Shown here: positions 54,110 through 63,916 of the stretch, one piece after another
Numbering within the stretch: the stretch's first letter is position 1
Layout: each line of letters begins with the position of its first letter
Assembly (NCBI RefSeq): GCF_014897675.1
Contig: NZ_JABUXU010000017.1
Span: 46,104-110,103 of the forward strand
Reading direction: 5' to 3'
Length of the DNA stretch: 64,000 nucleotides
DNA from: Advenella sp. FME57
Lineage (GTDB): Bacteria; Pseudomonadota; Gammaproteobacteria; Burkholderiales; Burkholderiaceae_B
Made by a program: the position numbers and the translations under genes
Notes under the pieces: model-generated
What the model saw: only the letters and a program-made list of their open reading frames with translations
Database searches by the model: none
What the model was told of the DNA's origin: nothing

Positions 54110-55741
54110 TTGCTAACACGCCATGCAACCTACGACGCAACCGTGTCGGCTACCCACTGGAATGTGCCGCAACACTACAATATCGGCGTTGATGTTTGTG
54201 ACAAATGGGCAGACGGGGCCGACCGTCTTGCCATCATTCATGAAAAGTCGCCCGCCGATATCCAGTATTACACCTTCGACCAGTTGAAAGCCTATTCCAA
54301 CCAGTTCGCGCACGTGTTGCAACAGGCTGGGGTGGCACGCGGCGATCGGGTGGGTATTTTGCTGGCCCAGGGCATAGAAACTGCCATTGCACATATTGCC
54401 TGCTACAAGCTGGGGCTCATTGCCATTCCCCTGTTTTCACTGTTCGGCTCCGATGCGCTGGCCTACCGTCTGTCCAATTCTGGCGCGCGGGGCCTGGTAA
54501 CCAATGCAGAAGGGGTGGCCAAGCTGGGTACCATTGCAACGCCCTTACCCGAACTGAAAACCGTCGTGGATATCGATGCCACGCAAAATACACCGGCAAC
54601 GCTGGCATTCTGGCCATCGCTGCAACAGCAGCCAGATACCCTTGAACCGGTTCGTACCCTGGCCGATGACCCTGCCGTTATCATTTACACCTCGGGCACA
54701 ACCGGCAAGCCCAAAGGGGCCCTGCACGCACATCGGGTCTTGCCAGGGCATTTGCCTGGCGTTGAAATTTCCCACAATTTCTTTCCCGAAAACGCCAAAG
54801 TCATGTGGACGCCTGCAGACTGGGCGTGGATCGGCGGTCTGTTTGATGTCCTTATGCCATCATTGCATCACGGTATCCCCGTGCTGGCCTGCCGTTTTTC
54901 CAAATTTACCGCCGAAGCGGCTTTCGATATCATGTCGCGGCACCAGGTCACGCACACCTTTTTGCCACCAACGGCACTCAAAATGCTGCGCCGGCTGGAA
55001 AATCCGCGTGGCCGCTGGCCGCTGGCGCTTCGTTCCATTGCCAGCGGGGGTGAAAGCCTGGGGCTGGAACTGATCGACTGGGGGCGGCGCAATCTGGACA
55101 TTACCATCAACGAATTTTATGGGCAGACCGAATGCAATATGCTGGTGTCGTCTTGCGCCGATCTGTTCGAGCCCAAAATAGGCAGCATGGGCAAGGCTGC
55201 GCCAGGCCATGATGTGCAGATTGTCAACGACCAGGGAGAGGTGTTGCCCGACGGTACCGAAGGCAATATCGGTGTCAGGTGTCCCGATCCGGTCATGTTC
55301 CTGGGCTACTGGAACAACCCAGAGGCCACCAGGGAAAAATTCGCCGGCGACTTCCTGGTAACGGGAGATATGGGCGTTCGGGATGAGGAGGGTTTTTTCC
55401 GCTTTGTCGGCCGCAATGACGACGTGATCACCAGTGCGGGTTATCGCATTGGTCCGGGCCCCATCGAAGATTGTATTCTGGGGCATCCACTGGTTAGCAT
55501 GGTTGCCGTGGTGGGGCTGCCCGATGACGAGCGCACCGAAGCGGTCACCGCTTTTGTTGTCCTGAACGAAGGCGTGGTGCCATCGGATGCGCTGAAAAAA
55601 GAAATCCAGGATCATGTAAAAACGCGTGTTGCTGCGCACGAGTATCCGCGCCGCGTTTATTTTGTCGACGCGCTGCCCATGACCACAACTGGAAAAATCA
55701 TCCGCAAGGAACTGCGCAACTACACCGAGGCGCCCCGGTAG
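54110..55741 (+). CDS. AMP-dependent acyl-CoA synthetase
   Basis: ANL-superfamily ligase activating a carboxylate with ATP and joining it to CoA; 543 aa. Motifs: P-loop YTSGTTGKPKGA near residue 193, INEFYGQTEC near 333, the GYWNNPEATREKFAGD and VTGDMG segment, and the catalytic Lys in PMTTTGKIIRKELR near the end. It resembles the medium-chain / acetyl-CoA synthetase-like branch, but the acid is unknown. Translation starts at TTG 54110, supported by AAGGAG 7 bases upstream and lack of an ATG. It follows the atypical AraC regulator by 47 bp. Confidence 0.88.
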   Translation: MLTRHATYDATVSATHWNVPQHYNIGVDVCDKWADGADRLAIIHEKSPADIQYYTFDQLKAYSNQFAHVLQQAGVARGDRVGILLAQGIETAIAHIACYKLGLIAIPLFSLFGSDALAYRLSNSGARGLVTNAEGVAKLGTIATPLPELKTVVDIDATQNTPATLAFWPSLQQQPDTLEPVRTLADDPAVIIYTSGTTGKPKGALHAHRVLPGHLPGVEISHNFFPENAKVMWTPADWAWIGGLFDVLMPSLHHGIPVLACRFSKFTAEAAFDIMSRHQVTHTFLPPTALKMLRRLENPRGRWPLALRSIASGGESLGLELIDWGRRNLDITINEFYGQTECNMLVSSCADLFEPKIGSMGKAAPGHDVQIVNDQGEVLPDGTEGNIGVRCPDPVMFLGYWNNPEATREKFAGDFLVTGDMGVRDEEGFFRFVGRNDDVITSAGYRIGPGPIEDCILGHPLVSMVAVVGLPDDERTEAVTAFVVLNEGVVPSDALKKEIQDHVKTRVAAHEYPRRVYFVDALPMTTTGKIIRKELRNYTEAPR

Positions 55742-55757
55742 CCACAGGTATGGCTGC

Positions 55758-58613
55758 TCAGGCCTTTTCTCTTTCCAAGAGGGGCTTCAAGTAACGTCCC
55801 GTATGGCTCTTCGGACTGGCGGCAATATCGGCCGGTGTTCCTGTTGCCACGATCTGTCCGCCACCCTGGCCGCCTTCGGGGCCCATATCAATAATCCAGT
55901 CGGCGGTCTTGATCACATCCAGATTATGCTCAATGACCACGACCGTATTGCCCGCATCTACCAGTTGGTTGATCACCTTGAGCAATAGTGCAATATCGGC
56001 AAAGTGCAGGCCGGTCGTGGGCTCGTCCAGAATGTACATGGTCTTGCCCGTGCTGCGCTTGGACAGTTCCAGCGACAGCTTGATACGCTGCGCTTCCCCG
56101 CCCGAGAGCGTGGTGGCAGACTGGCCCAGCCGTATATAGCTTAAGCCCACATCCATCAGGGTCTGCAGTTTGCGATTGATCACCGGCACCGCGCTGAAAT
56201 ATTCCAGCGCCTGTTCCACCGTCAAATCCAGCACATCGCTGATGGTGCGGCCCCGATAGCGAATTTCCAGGGTTTCGCGGTTATAGCGTTTGCCATGACA
56301 TGTATCGCAAGGAACGTACATATCGGGCAGAAAATGCATTTCAACCTTGATAACGCCGTCGCCCTGGCAACTTTCGCAGCGGCCGCCCTTGACGTTGAAG
56401 GAAAACCGCCCGGGATCATAGCCGCGGGTACGGGATTCCGGCGTGCCGGCAAACAACTCACGGATCGGCGTGAACAGCCCGGTATACGTGGCTGGATTGC
56501 TGCGCGGCGTACGGCCGATGGGGCTTTGATCCACATTGATGATCTTGTCAAAGTGGTCCAGTCCCTCTACCGACGTAAAGGGGGCTGGCTCGGTCTGGGC
56601 ACGATGCAGTTCGTGCGCCATCAGCGTTGCCAGCGTGTCGTTGATCAGGGTGGATTTACCCGAACCGGATACGCCCGTGACGCACACCAGTTTGCCTGCA
56701 GGCACCTGCAGTTCGACGTTTTTCAGATTGTTGCCCGAGCAGCCGCGTATTTTCAACCACGCCTGCTCCTTATCCAGCTTGCGCGGGTTATGCGCCTTGA
56801 TGCGCATGCGCCCGCTCAAATAAGCCCCGGTCAGCGACGATTCATCATTGGCAATCTGATCCGGGGTGCCAGAGGCAATAATCTGGCCGCCGTGTTCGCC
56901 TGCGCCCGGCCCCATGTCCACCACCCAGTCTGCCGAGCGGATCATGTCTTCATCATGCTCGACCACAATCACGCTGTTGCCCAGATCGCGCAAATGTGCA
57001 AGGGTCTGGATCAGCCGATCATTATCGCGCTGGTGCAGCCCGATAGAGGGTTCGTCCAGTACATACATGACGCCCGTCAGTCCCGATCCGATCTGGCTGG
57101 CCAGCCGGATACGCTGCGCCTCGCCACCTGAAATGGTGTCGGCGCTGCGGTCCAGCGACAGGTAATTGAGGCCCACATTGTTCAGAAACTCAAGCCTGGC
57201 ACGGATTTCCCGCACAATTCGGTCGGCAATTTCCTGCTTGGATCCGGTCAGGTTCAGGTTTTCAAACCAGTGCAGGCATTCGGACAGCGCCATTGCTTCT
57301 ACTTCATAGATCGCCATGCCCACCCGCGAACCGCCGCGTGATTCATTGCCGATCAGCACATGCCGGGCGTCTTCGCGCAAGCGTGAGCCGCCGCAATCGG
57401 GGCAGACCTGCAGGCTGCGGTACTTGCCCAGTTCTTCGCGCACGGTATTGGAATCGGTTTCCTTCCAGCGACGCTCCAGATTGGGAATAATGCCCTCGAA
57501 CGCATGTTTTTTGACAGAGCCGCGGCCCTTGTCGTTCAGGTACACAAATGAAATTTCTTCGCTGCCCGAGCCGTACAGCACCGTTTTCTGGATCGCCGGC
57601 GGCAGCTCTTCAAAAGGCACATCCATATCGAATTCGAAATGTGCTGCCAGACTGGTCAACAGTGAATGGGTAAACGCGTTGCGCTTGTCCCACCCCTTGA
57701 TGGCGCCGCTGGACAGGCTCAGGGTGGGGAAGGCCACGACCCGTTTCGGATCAAAGAACCAGGTGTGCCCCAGGCCATCGCAGGTCGGACAGGCGCCCAC
57801 CGGGTTGTTAAAACTGAACAGGCGTGGTTCCAACTCTGCCAGGGCATGATTGCAGATCGGACAGGCATAGCGAATGGAAAACGGCTGTTCGCGCTCATTA
57901 TCCATATCCAGCACCAGCACGCGACCATCTGCCAGCTTGAGCGCAGTTTCTATGCTTTCGGCCAGCCGCTGCTTGCTTTCTTCCCGCACTCGCAGGCGGT
58001 CAATGACCACATCAATCGAGTGCTTTTCATTTTTGTTCAGAACAGGGCGCGGCTCCAGTTCGGTCATCTGGCCGTTGATGCGCACCCGTACAAAGCCCTG
58101 AGCCTGCAACTGGGCAAAATCGTCTTCGTAGCTGCCCTTGCGTTCGCGGGCAATGGGGGCCAGGATGGCAATACGCGTATCGGCGGTCATGGCCAGAATG
58201 TGGTCCACCATATGCGCAACCGACTGTGCCTGCAGGGGTTCGCCATGTACGGGACAGTAGGGCGTGCCTACGCGGGCATACAGCAGCCGCAAATAATCGT
58301 GAATCTCGGTAATGGTGCCGACGGTGGAGCGAGGGTTATGACCTGCTGCCTTCTGCTCAATGGAGATAGCCGGCGACAGGCCTTCGATCAGGTCTACGTC
58401 GGGCTTGTCCATCAATTGCAGGAACTGCCGGGCATAGGCCGACAGGCTTTCCACATAGCGGCGCTGCCCTTCTGCGTACAATGTGTCAAAGGCAAGCGAA
58501 GACTTGCCTGAACCGGATAAACCGGTCAGAACGACCAGTTTATGACGGGGGAGGTCGAGCGACACATTTTTTAAATTATGCGTACGGGCACCGCGAATGC
58601 GGATGGCATCCAT
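55758..58613 (-). CDS. uvrA: Excinuclease ABC subunit A
   Basis: DNA-damage recognition ATPase of nucleotide excision repair, 951 aa. Two ABC ATPase modules are seen: Walker [21 protein letters not shown] at the start and [17 protein letters not shown] near residue 640. Two signature motifs ([24 protein letters not shown]) follow, with zinc-binding [10 protein letters not shown]...CPTC and CESCQGDG...CDTCHGK. The last codons include ERE and KA. It is divergent from an MFS gene and ssb, an order common in Betaproteobacteria. The shared region may carry an SOS control site, but no clear LexA box is seen. Confidence 0.96.
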   Translation of the reverse strand: MDAIRIRGARTHNLKNVSLDLPRHKLVVLTGLSGSGKSSLAFDTLYAEGQRRYVESLSAYARQFLQLMDKPDVDLIEGLSPAISIEQKAAGHNPRSTVGTITEIHDYLRLLYARVGTPYCPVHGEPLQAQSVAHMVDHILAMTADTRIAILAPIARERKGSYEDDFAQLQAQGFVRVRINGQMTELEPRPVLNKNEKHSIDVVIDRLRVREESKQRLAESIETALKLADGRVLVLDMDNEREQPFSIRYACPICNHALAELEPRLFSFNNPVGACPTCDGLGHTWFFDPKRVVAFPTLSLSSGAIKGWDKRNAFTHSLLTSLAAHFEFDMDVPFEELPPAIQKTVLYGSGSEEISFVYLNDKGRGSVKKHAFEGIIPNLERRWKETDSNTVREELGKYRSLQVCPDCGGSRLREDARHVLIGNESRGGSRVGMAIYEVEAMALSECLHWFENLNLTGSKQEIADRIVREIRARLEFLNNVGLNYLSLDRSADTISGGEAQRIRLASQIGSGLTGVMYVLDEPSIGLHQRDNDRLIQTLAHLRDLGNSVIVVEHDEDMIRSADWVVDMGPGAGEHGGQIIASGTPDQIANDESSLTGAYLSGRMRIKAHNPRKLDKEQAWLKIRGCSGNNLKNVELQVPAGKLVCVTGVSGSGKSTLINDTLATLMAHELHRAQTEPAPFTSVEGLDHFDKIINVDQSPIGRTPRSNPATYTGLFTPIRELFAGTPESRTRGYDPGRFSFNVKGGRCESCQGDGVIKVEMHFLPDMYVPCDTCHGKRYNRETLEIRYRGRTISDVLDLTVEQALEYFSAVPVINRKLQTLMDVGLSYIRLGQSATTLSGGEAQRIKLSLELSKRSTGKTMYILDEPTTGLHFADIALLLKVINQLVDAGNTVVVIEHNLDVIKTADWIIDMGPEGGQGGGQIVATGTPADIAASPKSHTGRYLKPLLEREKA

Positions 58614-58727
58614 GAAATTATCTTTTCCTGTTGAACGAACTGGGTTTTTCTCGGACTAATCCATTACTATAACGCAGGTGTCAATACCAGTTATACCTTC
58701 CTCCCACTTTGTCTTTTTATTTGCTGA

Positions 58728-59945
58728 ATGAATTCCGCTGCGCCAAGTCAACCCGCTCAAGCAGATGCTGCCAAACCGGCTAAACTCAAACTTACGTCCA
58801 CTGAACGCCGTGCCAGCACGACACTGGCGCTGCTTTTTGCGGTTCGCATGCTGGGCCTGTTCCTGCTGACCCCGGTTTTTGCCGATGCGGCCAAAAGCCT
58901 GACCGGCGGTAGTAATGCGGCACTGGTGGGAGCGGCCATTGGCGCGTATGGTCTGACTCAGGCCATTTTGCAGATTCCGCTGGGCATGGCTTCGGACCGT
59001 TTTGGCCGCCGCCCGGTGATTATTGGCGGTATGGTGCTGTTCATCATCGGTGGCATCGTTTGCGCACTCAGTGATTCGGTAACTGGCGTCGTCATTGGCC
59101 GTTCCATCCAGGGGCTGGGGGCCATTTCCGCGGCCATTACCGCCTGGGTGGCAGATGCGACGCGCCCGGAAGTCCGCACCCGCGCGATGGCCATGGTGGG
59201 CGGCTCCATCGGTATTTCGTTTGCCCTGGCGCTGGTGCTCGCCCCCCTGCTGGTCGAATATGGAGGCCTCTCGGGCCTGTTCTGGGTTATTTCCCTGCTG
59301 GGCTTTGTCAGCCTGCTGCTGGCCACTTTTATTGTGCCGGTAGCGCCCTTGCAGATCCCTGCCATCCAGTCGCGCCCGCGCGATGTGCTGAAAAACGGCG
59401 ACCTCTTGCGACTGAATTTTGGCGTGTTCTGCCTGCACTGCATCCTGATGTCCATTTTCGTGGTGGCGCCCCCACTGCTGATCGGGCTGGGCGGGTTTAC
59501 GACCGGCACGTTGTGGAAGGTCTACCTGCCCGTGATTCTGGCTTCATTTGTGGCCATGGTGCCGGTCGTTTTCTACACGGAAACGCGGCACGTACACAAG
59601 CAGAGCCTGGAGTGGAGCGTGGCCGGCCTGGCCATCGTCATGGCCATCATGGCTTTTTCGACCCACTCGTTCGCCGCCATTGTGGTGCTCTTCGTGGGTT
59701 ATTTCGTTGCATTCAATATTCTGGAAGCGTTGCAGCCATCACTGGTATCGCGCGTTGCCCCGGCAGAGCACAAGGGGTTGGCCCTCGGGTTCTATAATAT
59801 GTCCCAGGCCCTGGGTGTTGCGGCAGGGGGCGCGGTAGGCGGCCTGCTGGCCCGCTACACGGGCGTGCCGAACGTTTTCCTCATGGGCGCGATACTGGCT
59901 GCCGTCTGGTTCTTTACCGCCAGAAGCTTCAAATCTCCTACGTAA
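58728..59945 (+). CDS. MFS transporter (YajR-like drug/H+ antiporter group)
   Basis: Major facilitator carrier, 405 aa with twelve helices after a 25-residue polar N-terminus. Motif A, GMASDRFGRRPVI, follows helix 2, and helix 5 carries GGSIGISFALALVLAPLL. The C-terminal helix ends SFKSP with no cytosolic extension such as the YAM domain of YajR. Its substrate is not known. The uvrA(-)/MFS(+)/ssb(+) order is conserved in Betaproteobacteria, which suggests shared expression with ssb rather than a repair role. Confidence 0.85.
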   Translation: MNSAAPSQPAQADAAKPAKLKLTSTERRASTTLALLFAVRMLGLFLLTPVFADAAKSLTGGSNAALVGAAIGAYGLTQAILQIPLGMASDRFGRRPVIIGGMVLFIIGGIVCALSDSVTGVVIGRSIQGLGAISAAITAWVADATRPEVRTRAMAMVGGSIGISFALALVLAPLLVEYGGLSGLFWVISLLGFVSLLLATFIVPVAPLQIPAIQSRPRDVLKNGDLLRLNFGVFCLHCILMSIFVVAPPLLIGLGGFTTGTLWKVYLPVILASFVAMVPVVFYTETRHVHKQSLEWSVAGLAIVMAIMAFSTHSFAAIVVLFVGYFVAFNILEALQPSLVSRVAPAEHKGLALGFYNMSQALGVAAGGAVGGLLARYTGVPNVFLMGAILAAVWFFTARSFKSPT

Positions 59946-60036
59946 AGCCCGTGGTGGCTATAATGACCTAATTGTGCAAGCCGGTAAGGGCAGTTAAGAT
60001 ACTGTCCTGATTACCATCTACAGTCAGGATTTAAAC

Positions 60037-60546
60037 ATGGCATCAGTCAACAAAGTCATACTCGTCGGCAATCTGGGACGCGACCCGGAAGTGCGCTACT
60101 CTCCAGATGGCGCTGCCATCTGCAACGTCTCCATTGCCACTACTTCAAACTGGAAGGATAAGAATTCGGGCGAGCGCCGTGAGGAAACCGAATGGCATCG
60201 CGTGGTGTTCTATAACCGCCTGGCGGAAATCGCCGGTGAATATCTCAAGAAAGGCCGCCCGGTTTATGTCGAAGGTCGTCTGAAAACCCGCAAGTGGCAG
60301 GACAAGGACACGGGTGCAGACCGTTATTCAACCGAAATCGTGGCAGACCAGATGCAAATGCTGGGTGGTCGCGAAAGTACAGGTACAGGCGGCATGGACG
60401 ATGGCGGTTTTGGCGGCGATGAATCTTATTCCGCTCCGCAACAACGCCAGGCACCCCAGCAGCGCAGCCAGGCACCGCAACAGCAGCGCCCCGCGCAAAA
60501 GCCTGCAGCCAATATCATGGATATGGACGACGATATACCGTTCTAG
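60037..60546 (+). CDS. ssb: Single-stranded DNA-binding protein
   Basis: SSB, 169 aa. An N-terminal OB domain of about 110 residues ([20 protein letters not shown], then [20 protein letters not shown]) is followed by a Gly/Gln/Pro-rich disordered linker and the C-terminal tip MDMDDDIPF that recruits DNA-repair and replication partners. Its stop at 60544-60546 is the last base set with normal local composition before relic and acquired DNA. Confidence 0.96.
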   Translation: MASVNKVILVGNLGRDPEVRYSPDGAAICNVSIATTSNWKDKNSGERREETEWHRVVFYNRLAEIAGEYLKKGRPVYVEGRLKTRKWQDKDTGADRYSTEIVADQMQMLGGRESTGTGGMDDGGFGGDESYSAPQQRQAPQQRSQAPQQQRPAQKPAANIMDMDDDIPF

Positions 60547-60571
60547 CGAATACCTAACTTGTTATGCAAAC

Positions 60572-60914
60572 AAACCCCTGCACAACCAGATAGAGGGCAA
60601 CATCATCCAGTCGCTGAGCCGCACGCAGCACGAGGAAGTCACCTTCGACCACAGCCGCGTCACCAGCCTGGAGTGGACCGCCTACCCCATCCTGCACTTC
60701 TCCGAGATCCCCGACGACATAGAGATGGTGCTCGTCAACAACGACCCCGAACGCAAGTCCACTGGTGGTGGCGAGCCCTCCACCAACCCCACCGGCCGCT
60801 GTCATCAGCAACGCCGTCTTTGACGCCACCGGTGTGCGCCTGCGCCAGATCCCGTTCACGCCCGAGCGCGTCAAGGCTAAATTAGAAGATTTAATAAATG
60901 GTATTTGTAACTGA
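60572..60914 (+). pseudogene. 3' relic of a molybdopterin-dependent oxidoreductase (aldehyde/nicotinate dehydrogenase-like)
   Basis: In the frame starting at base 60572 the text reads KPLHNQIEGNIIQSLSRTQH then EEVTFDHSRVTSLEWTAYPI, LHFSEIPDDIEMVLVNNDPE and STGGGEPSTNPT. A frame change near 60790 is needed to continue with AAVISNAVFDATGVRLRQIP and FTPERVKAKLE. This matches the C-terminus of the large subunit of xanthine-dehydrogenase-type molybdoenzymes. The rest of the gene is missing, there is no start, and the frameshift proves it is broken. It is GC-rich and ends where AT-rich DNA begins (about 60880). Confidence 0.8.
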
Positions 60915-60923
60915 GGAGATAAA

Positions 60924-63047
60924 ATGAATTCGCGAACAGCTATAGTTATTATGTCATCTATGGTGTTCGGTATGGCAATTACCGGCGCTCATGCGGAAAA
61001 TAGCGGACCTAAATATAAGCCAGTCACAGAGGATAGAATAATAGAAAATTCAACAAAAGGTGCGGAATGGCTAACAACTGGAATGGACTATTATGAGACG
61101 CATTATAGTCCATTGAATAAGATAAATAAATCTAACATTAAAGATTTGGGTCTAGCTTGGTCTTATGATTTAAAAAGTAGCCGAGGAATAGAATCAACCC
61201 CAGTAGTCGCGAATGGCATAATGTATGTAACCTCTAACTGGGGGGTCGTTCATGCCATTGATGCTAAATCTGGAGAAAGCATATGGAAGTATGATCCAGA
61301 GGTGGATAAGGGGAAATGGGGCGTCAAAGCATGCTGTGATGCGGTAAATAGAGGCGTTGCCTTATCTGGAGATAAGGTTTATGTAGCTGCATTTGATGGG
61401 AGGCTGATCGCTCTGAATGCATCTACCGGGAAGCTCGTTTGGGAGAAAGATACATTCGATGGAGAAGAGGGGTACTATACGATAACTGGTGCGCCAAGAA
61501 TAGCGGGAAGTCATGTAGTTATAGGTAACGGAGGAGCGGATTATTCTGGACGTGGGTATATTACATCTTACAATGTAGATACTGGAGAAAAGGAATGGAG
61601 ATGGTACACCGTTCCTGGAAACCCAAAAGAGCCCTTTGAGAATGAAGCGATGAAGAAGGCGGCTGAGACTTGGGACCCAGCTGGGGAGTGGTGGAAGAAC
61701 GGTGGCGGTGGAACTGTCTGGGATTCTATGGTATATGACCCAGAGCTTGATACGTTATATATTGGCACAGGCAATGGAAGTCCATGGGCGGCAGCAGTTC
61801 GGAGCCCAGCGGGCGGAGACAATCTATATCTAGGGTCTATCGTTGCTATAGACCCTAACAGCGGGGAATATAAGTGGCATTATCAAGAGACGCCAGGCGA
61901 TAATTGGGACTATACATCGGTACAGCCAATAATTATGGCTGATATAAAAATAGATGGAAAATTAAGAAAAGTATTATTGCATGCTCCGAAGAATGGATTC
62001 TTCTATGTGATCGATAGAGAGACAGGGGAGTTTATATCCGCTAAAAATTATATGGACGTCACTTGGGCGAAAGGCTATGGTCAGGATGGAAGGCCAATAG
62101 AATTTGCGGCAGCAAGAGACACAAAAAATGAATATTTGCAGATACCTGGACCGTTGGGCGCACATAATTGGCAGCCTATGTCATATAGCAAAGATACGGG
62201 GCTTGTTTATATACCGGCTCAGCAAATACCAGTAACATATAAGGATCAAATGGATTGGCGCTTCAAAGATCCGAAACCCGGGGTGAGAGGCTCGTTTATT
62301 GGTAGGGACGAAGCAAAAACAATGGGGAGTAGCGACGCTGTTAGCGAGTTTGGTGAGCTAGTGGCATGGGATCCAGTATCAAAAAAATCGCGTTGGAGGG
62401 TTAGATATGATGCCCCTTGGAATGGAGGTGTGTTGTCTACCGGTGGGGATTTGGTATTCCAAGGAACGTCTGATGGGAAATTTATAGCGTATGCTGCAGA
62501 GACCGGCGATAAATTATGGCAGTTTGATTTGAATGGTGGGGCAGGAGCTGGAGCAGCAACATATGAAATTGATGGAGAGCAATATATTTCAATACCAGTA
62601 GGCTGGGGTGGTGCATATGGATTGCCGAGAAGGGTGGCTGAACAGCATGGATCCGGCACTGTATATACGTTTAAGCTGGGCGGTGATGCCGTTTCTCCGG
62701 GAAGTTTGCAGGAAGGAACAGGAAAATTAGTTGAAGGCGTTGATTATGACCCGTCGAAAATAGAACTTGGAGAGAAGCTCTATACGAGTTCCTGTGCAAC
62801 TTGTCATGGAGCCCCAGGGGCTACAAAAGGCGGAGCGTTGCCAAATCTGGCGTACGTGGATAAAAATATATTGGAGAATCTGGGAATTTTTGTATTCAAA
62901 GGACCATTCTATAGCTTAGGGATGCCGGATTTTACTGACAAGCTGTCGCAAGATGATGTTAGCGCCATAAAAGCATATATACAGGGGACTGCGGATGCTA
63001 TAAGGGAAAGTGGCGGTAAAGAAGTCAAGGATGAAACAGTGCATTGA
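60924..63047 (+). CDS. PQQ-dependent quinohemoprotein alcohol dehydrogenase (type II)
   Basis: Periplasmic alcohol dehydrogenase using PQQ and heme c, 707 aa. It has a signal peptide ending near AHA (residue 24), an eight-bladed propeller with the vicinal Cys137-Cys138 pair over PQQ, the catalytic Asp329 in GDNWDYTS, and a C-terminal cytochrome domain with CATCH at 624-628 and axial Met667. Thr331 follows the catalytic Asp by two residues. Lanthanide-type enzymes have Asp there, so Ca2+ is expected. GAGGAG precedes ATG. It is AT-rich against its neighbours, suggesting transfer. No pqq genes are in the window. The alcohol is not predictable. Confidence 0.92.
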   Translation: MNSRTAIVIMSSMVFGMAITGAHAENSGPKYKPVTEDRIIENSTKGAEWLTTGMDYYETHYSPLNKINKSNIKDLGLAWSYDLKSSRGIESTPVVANGIMYVTSNWGVVHAIDAKSGESIWKYDPEVDKGKWGVKACCDAVNRGVALSGDKVYVAAFDGRLIALNASTGKLVWEKDTFDGEEGYYTITGAPRIAGSHVVIGNGGADYSGRGYITSYNVDTGEKEWRWYTVPGNPKEPFENEAMKKAAETWDPAGEWWKNGGGGTVWDSMVYDPELDTLYIGTGNGSPWAAAVRSPAGGDNLYLGSIVAIDPNSGEYKWHYQETPGDNWDYTSVQPIIMADIKIDGKLRKVLLHAPKNGFFYVIDRETGEFISAKNYMDVTWAKGYGQDGRPIEFAAARDTKNEYLQIPGPLGAHNWQPMSYSKDTGLVYIPAQQIPVTYKDQMDWRFKDPKPGVRGSFIGRDEAKTMGSSDAVSEFGELVAWDPVSKKSRWRVRYDAPWNGGVLSTGGDLVFQGTSDGKFIAYAAETGDKLWQFDLNGGAGAGAATYEIDGEQYISIPVGWGGAYGLPRRVAEQHGSGTVYTFKLGGDAVSPGSLQEGTGKLVEGVDYDPSKIELGEKLYTSSCATCHGAPGATKGGALPNLAYVDKNILENLGIFVFKGPFYSLGMPDFTDKLSQDDVSAIKAYIQGTADAIRESGGKEVKDETVH

Positions 63048-63065
63048 TGTTTCAGGGGAAATAGT

Positions 63066-63100
63066 GCGCCCAGCCATTATTGTGGCTCGGGTGCATTTTA
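63066..63100 (+). terminator. Hairpin between the alcohol dehydrogenase and ecotin genes
   Basis: GCGCCCAGCCA (63066-63076) pairs with TGGCTCGGGTGC (63083-63094) with one bulge, then ATTTTATTT. It looks like a terminator or an attenuating processing site, so the ecotin gene may have reduced or separate expression. Confidence 0.55.
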
Positions 63101-63118
63101 TTTATGAAGAGGAATAAA

Positions 63119-63607
63119 ATGATTAGGGTTGCTTGTGCATTGTCGCTGATAGCAATGGTATTGTTGTTACCTGCCGAGGCGGCTTATGCCGATGAGGCAA
63201 AAGAGGGAGATGACATATTAAGGCAATACCCAGATGCCAAAGAAGGGTATATTAGATACGTAATAAATAGTCAAAAAATAATAGAAAAAGATGTGCAAAA
63301 GATCGAGGTGTGGGCGTTCAAAAATATTGAGGTAAATTGCCAAAAAAATAAAATAGGTGGAGAATTCAATCCTAAGCTAGTACCGGGTAGGGGGCTGATG
63401 TATTGGGAGTTGGACACTAATAATATATTTTATGGAGAAAAGGGTAAGTGCGGCGATGATTGGAAAAGAAGAGTGGATGTGAGGGCAAAAAAAGACGTCA
63501 TTCATTTAAATAGAACTGTTCCTGTAGTAGTAATGGTGCCCGAAGGGTGGGGTGTAAAATATAGAGTGTTGCGCGAAGAGAAAGAAGAGCAAGCATCGGA
63601 AGGTTGA
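63119..63607 (+). CDS. Ecotin family periplasmic serine protease inhibitor
   Basis: Secreted protein of 162 aa with a signal peptide to about residue 24 (VLLLPAEAAYA). The mature part reads YPDAKEGYIRYVIN, KIEVWAFKNIEVNC and, near the end, PVVVMVPEGWGVKYRVLRE, the ecotin framework. Cys74 and Cys111 are 37 residues apart, as Cys50 and Cys87 of E. coli ecotin. The P1 position, three before the second Cys, is Lys108 rather than Met84, so trypsin-like proteases are the probable targets. ATG 63119 has AAGAGG 6 bases upstream. Its pairing with the alcohol dehydrogenase and an attC-like element is unusual. Confidence 0.85.
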   Translation: MIRVACALSLIAMVLLLPAEAAYADEAKEGDDILRQYPDAKEGYIRYVINSQKIIEKDVQKIEVWAFKNIEVNCQKNKIGGEFNPKLVPGRGLMYWELDTNNIFYGEKGKCGDDWKRRVDVRAKKDVIHLNRTVPVVVMVPEGWGVKYRVLREEKEEQASEG

Positions 63608-63640
63608 TTACTCATGCCTGTGTTGCCAGAGTAGACGGAG

Positions 63641-63705
63641 GTCTAACAGTTCATTCAAGTCGAAGGCGCTTCGCGGCAAAGCCGATCCTGCTCAATGCCT
63701 AGATG
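63641..63705 (+). repeat. Integron attC-like element (degenerate right half)
   Basis: GTCTAACAGTTCATTCAAG begins 34 bases after the ecotin stop. It is followed by TCGAAG, then GCGCTTCGCGGC, which forms the central stem. This is very like the left half of aadA-type attC sites as I remember them. The right half is degraded: the last core is CCTAGAT where GTTAGAT is expected, preceded by CTCAATG. A 3' position after the gene is where a cassette attC should be. No integrase gene is in the window. Confidence 0.5.
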
Positions 63706-63712
63706 AGACAAT

Positions 63713-63916
63713 TTATTTTTCTAAATTAGGCAGATTAGCTATTCTCTCAAGATGCGTAACTGCTGCCGCAACGGCTATTAAGATTGCCGGCTGAAAGGCG
63801 GCTGAGGCGATCCCACCGAAGAGGCCGAGCCAAAGCATGACTCCAGATCCTGGCCCAGAGTTCAGCATTTCAATAATTCCCATGACCACGCCCAGGGCTT
63901 GAATGATAAATATCAC
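63713..63916 (-). CDS. Small hydrophobic membrane protein, unknown
   Basis: A frame of 67 aa from GTG 63916 (IFIIQALGVVMGIIEMLNSG, then LWLGLFGGIASAAFQPAIL) with two predicted membrane helices and a short charged tail. The open frame continues 15 codons further upstream to a stop at 63962-63964 without an ATG (reading WGIYTPQLLCIVAIV), which extends the first helix. The true start may therefore be lost or be a rare codon. I do not recognise the family. It lies on the opposite strand from ecotin, just beyond the attC-like element. Confidence 0.35.
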   Translation of the reverse strand: MIFIIQALGVVMGIIEMLNSGPGSGVMLWLGLFGGIASAAFQPAILIAVAAAVTHLERIANLPNLEK

